A stretch of 6,821 nt of DNA from NCBI GenBank assembly GCA_017443165.1, contig JAFSOW010000204.1, forward strand, positions 1 through 6,821. Direction: 5' to 3'. The notes beneath the pieces were generated by a model. The model worked only from the letters and a program-made list of their open reading frames with translations, was not told the origin of the DNA and ran no database searches. The translations under genes were made by a program, and so were the position numbers. Shown one piece after another: positions 4,848 to 6,821 of the stretch; the stretch's first letter is position 1; each line of letters starts with the position of its first letter. The DNA comes from Acidaminococcaceae bacterium. GTDB lineage: Bacteria; Bacillota; Negativicutes; Acidaminococcales; Acidaminococcaceae.

Positions 4848-4875
4848 ATTTTTGCGTAAATCAGTTGCCGGAATG

Positions 4876-4904
4876 TTGCTAATTCGACTCAAATATAGTA
4901 TGAT
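4876..4904 (+). promoter_or_regulatory. Probable promoter of the malic enzyme gene
   Basis: TTGCTA (4876-4881) and TATGAT (4899-4904) are separated by exactly 17 nt and match the consensus at four and five of six bases. The start of transcription would be near 4911, leaving an AT-rich leader of about 83 nt that contains the palindrome AGTATATACT (4929-4938), a possible but unsupported operator. Confidence 0.5.
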
Positions 4905-4993
4905 AGTAATGTAACATAATATGAGATTAGTATATACTGTTTCGTATTATAAAGTATAGGACGAAGAGAGTATAATTTTAGGAGGGATGACAC

Positions 4994-6235
4994 ATGACAT
5001 TACGTGACGAGGCTTTACAGATGCGGCTTGACGTTCATGGTATTTTGGAGACGAAACTCAAATACCCCTTGAATGACGGCCACGACCTGGCGGTTGCTTA
5101 CACCCCGGGCGTAGCGGAACCCTGTAAGGAAATCAAAGTAAAACCGGACATGGCTTTTGAATATACCGCCCGCGGCAATCTGGTAGGTATCTGCACCGAC
5201 GGCACCCGCGTACTGGGCCTGGGCGATATCGGCGCGGCTGCCGCATATCCGGTCATGGAAGGCAAGGCGGTCCTGTTCAAACGCTTCGGTGGCGTGGACG
5301 CGATTCCCGTCTGCATCGACGACAAAGATCCCGATAAATTTATCGCCATCGTAAAAGCGCTGGAACCCAGCTTTGCGGCGATCAACCTGGAAGATATTTC
5401 TTCCCCCAAGTGCTACGATATTGAAGACAAACTGAAAGAAATCATGAACATCCCCGTATTCCACGATGACCAGCATGGCACAGCCATTGCGGCGGTCAGC
5501 GCGGTACTGGGCGCGCTGCGTTTCGTAAAGAAAGACTTTAAGACAGCCAAGATTATCATGAATGGCTGCGGCGCTGCCGGTTCTTCCATCGGCCGTCTGC
5601 TGGCGGAAATGGGCGCGGAAAACGTAATCATGTGCGGCCGCAAGGATACCCTGTACGAAGGCTGTGACTGGGGCCGTCCGCTGGATCGGGTACAGCAGCT
5701 GCTGTGCAAGATCACCAATAAGAACAAAGAGAGCGGCACCCTGAAAGAAGTAGCGGTAGGCGCGGATGTACTGATCGGCGCATCCGGCCCCGGCGTATTT
5801 ACGGCGGACATCATCAAATCCATGGCGCCGGATTCCATCGTATTCGGTCTGGCCAATCCGGTTCCGGAAGCTATGTATCCCGATGCTAAGGCGGCAGGCG
5901 CGCGGGTTGCCGGCACGGGCCGCAGCGATGCTCCCAACCAGGTTAACAACGTAAACGTATTCCCGGGCGTATTCCGCGGCGCCATCGACGTACGCGCTAC
6001 GGAAATCAATGAAGAAATGAAGATTGCGGCTACCTATGCCATCGCCAACCTGATTGACGAGAAGGATCTGCGGGAAGACTATGTGGTTCCCAATGCCTTT
6101 GACAAACGGGTAGGCCCGGCGGTTGCGGCTGCCGTTGCCAAAGCGGCCATTGAGACCGGCGTAGCCCGGAAAATCGTGGATCCGGAAGAAGTACGCAAAC
6201 ATACGGAAGAACTGCTGGCTGATTACTGGAAATAA
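4994..6235 (+). CDS. Malic enzyme (oxaloacetate-decarboxylating malate dehydrogenase)
   Basis: This 413-residue cytosolic enzyme decarboxylates malate to pyruvate with reduction of NAD or NADP. It has the short bacterial length. Catalytic Tyr36 lies in VAYTPGVAEP and Lys91 in MEGKAVLFK. Metal ligands are Glu133-Asp134 in NLEDI and Asp159 in FHDDQHGT. The Rossmann loop is GCGAAGSSIG (191-200), followed by LANPVPE (286-292) and the GRSDAPNQVNNVNVFPGVFRGA signature (309-330). The start at 4994 follows AGGAGGG (4980-4986) at 7 nt and has its own promoter. Pyruvate made here would feed fermentation or gluconeogenesis. The residue mix after the Rossmann strand (CGRKDTLYEG) suggests NAD rather than NADP use, but this is not certain. 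A phosphosugar mutase follows after a hairpin. The enzyme assignment is very sure. Confidence 0.95.
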   Translation: MTLRDEALQMRLDVHGILETKLKYPLNDGHDLAVAYTPGVAEPCKEIKVKPDMAFEYTARGNLVGICTDGTRVLGLGDIGAAAAYPVMEGKAVLFKRFGGVDAIPVCIDDKDPDKFIAIVKALEPSFAAINLEDISSPKCYDIEDKLKEIMNIPVFHDDQHGTAIAAVSAVLGALRFVKKDFKTAKIIMNGCGAAGSSIGRLLAEMGAENVIMCGRKDTLYEGCDWGRPLDRVQQLLCKITNKNKESGTLKEVAVGADVLIGASGPGVFTADIIKSMAPDSIVFGLANPVPEAMYPDAKAAGARVAGTGRSDAPNQVNNVNVFPGVFRGAIDVRATEINEEMKIAATYAIANLIDEKDLREDYVVPNAFDKRVGPAVAAAVAKAAIETGVARKIVDPEEVRKHTEELLADYWK

Positions 6236-6270
6236 ACATATACGGAAAGAATAAGAGTAAATGAACAAGA

Positions 6271-6303
6271 CCCGTCAGGCGTTTTGCCTGGCGGGTTACG
6301 TTT
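6271..6303 (+). terminator. Likely terminator after the malic enzyme gene
   Basis: CCCGTCAGGC (6271-6280) pairs with GCCTGGCGGG (6286-6295) in a ten-base stem with one G-U pair and a GTTTT loop. The tail TTACGTTT is only moderately T-rich, so termination may be partial and some read-through into the mutase gene is possible. Confidence 0.6.
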
Positions 6304-6319
6304 AGGGTCGAGGTGCTAC

Positions 6320-6821
6320 ATGGACAGTGCATTACTGAAAAAGTATGAAATCTGGATGGAGAAGGCGGTGGCGGATCCGGACCTGAAACCGGAGCTGGAA
6401 GCCATGGCCGGTGACGAAGCAAAAATTGAGGACGCGTTCTACAAGGATCTGGAGTTCGGCACGGCGGGCCTGCGGGGTGTCATCGGGGCCGGCACCAACC
6501 GCATGAACGTGTATATCGTGGCCCGGGCTTCCCAGGGTCTGAGTAATTATGTGATCAATCACTTCCCGGCGGAAAAACGCAGCATCGCCATCAGCTACGA
6601 CAGCCGTATCAAGAGCGATGTGTTCGCGAAGATTGCAGCGGAAGTGTTCGCGGCCAACGGGATCAAAGCATATATTTTCCCACAATTGATGCCGGTGCCC
6701 TGTGTTTCCTATGCCACAAGGACATTAAAATGCGCAGCGGGTATTATGGTAACGGCCTCCCACAATCCGTCCAAATATAATGGCTACAAAGTGTATGGTG
6801 CTGACGGTTGCCAGATGACTA
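6320..6821 (+). CDS. Phosphoglucomutase/phosphomannomutase-type phosphosugar mutase (5' part)
   Basis: The first 167 residues of an alpha-D-phosphohexomutase are visible; the rest lies beyond the right edge. These enzymes move phosphate between the 1 and 6 positions of glucose or mannose, linking glycolysis to sugar nucleotides for wall and surface polysaccharides. Seen here are the FGTAGLRGVIGAGTNRMN segment (46-63) typical of the long PgcA/PGM2-like branch, ISYDSRIKS (91-99) and the active-site loop VTASHNPSKYNGYKVYG (144-160), where Ser147 is the phosphoserine. The N-terminal lead MDSALLKKYEIWMEKA also fits the long (about 550-residue) branch. The ATG at 6320 follows GAGGTG at 6310-6315. 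It lies 84 bases after the malic enzyme stop, beyond a hairpin. Choice between glucose and mannose phosphate cannot be made from this part. Confidence 0.92.
   Translation, partial: MDSALLKKYEIWMEKAVADPDLKPELEAMAGDEAKIEDAFYKDLEFGTAGLRGVIGAGTNRMNVYIVARASQGLSNYVINHFPAEKRSIAISYDSRIKSDVFAKIAAEVFAANGIKAYIFPQLMPVPCVSYATRTLKCAAGIMVTASHNPSKYNGYKVYGADGCQMT

Noticed and set aside
4971..4976. Perfect TATAAT just before the malic enzyme as its -10
   Set aside because: No -35 at proper spacing, and transcription would start inside or after the ribosome site; TTGCTA/TATGAT at 4876-4904 fits better.
5015..6268. 417-residue open frame on the minus strand across the malic enzyme gene
   Set aside because: It is the mirror of a well-identified gene, shows no family-like sequence and has no ribosome site; the long frame follows from codon bias of the sense gene.

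Overview
The window looks like chromosomal DNA of a mid-GC Firmicute, most likely a Negativicutes-type anaerobe (Acidaminococcus, Phascolarctobacterium or Megasphaera-like). The main evidence is the DUF1659 / DUF2922 / YvrJ trio of small Firmicute proteins, the strong AGGAGG-type ribosome binding sites, and the roughly 50% GC coding style of the malic enzyme. The genus is inference; no rRNA or tRNA is present to fix it.

The left part (1-2550) looks like a phage- or mobile-element-type control and replication region. A leftward operon encodes a diverged sigma-70-family protein (969-1634), a phage replisome-organizer/DnaD-like protein (37-918), and the first 11 codons of a third gene (35 to beyond the left edge). 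Facing it is a rightward gene for a small XRE-type helix-turn-helix protein (1991-2452), closed by a strong terminator at 2511-2555. Good promoters can be seen for both directions. Between them, at about 1740-1892, lies an array of ACGTCAAGT-like motifs in both orientations. Neighbouring motif centres are about 10-11 or 20 bp apart, so the sites lie on one face of the DNA helix. This is the most striking non-coding signal in the window.

The middle part (2556-4300) is a rightward small-gene cassette: a cysteine-rich amidase_2-type peptidoglycan amidase (2644-3339), DUF1659 (3420-3644), DUF2922 (3798-4019) and the one-membrane-segment YvrJ protein (4053-4226). It ends in a GC-rich hairpin terminator at 4265-4295. 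An unexpected terminator-like hairpin between DUF1659 and DUF2922 points toward the minus strand. A lytic enzyme followed by a small membrane protein recalls an endolysin/holin pair, but that role is speculative.

The right part (4300-6821) is ordinary chromosome: a long intergenic inverted repeat (4316-4379), a GtrA-family membrane protein (4464-4847), an NAD-type malic enzyme (4994-6235) with its own promoter, and the N-terminal 167 residues of a phosphoglucomutase/phosphomannomutase-type enzyme (6320 to the right edge). The change from accessory to core genes falls around 4230-4460, a plausible place for the end of an integrated element. No att repeat can be tested because the other end is outside the window.

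No CRISPR array, RNA gene or insertion sequence was recognised.
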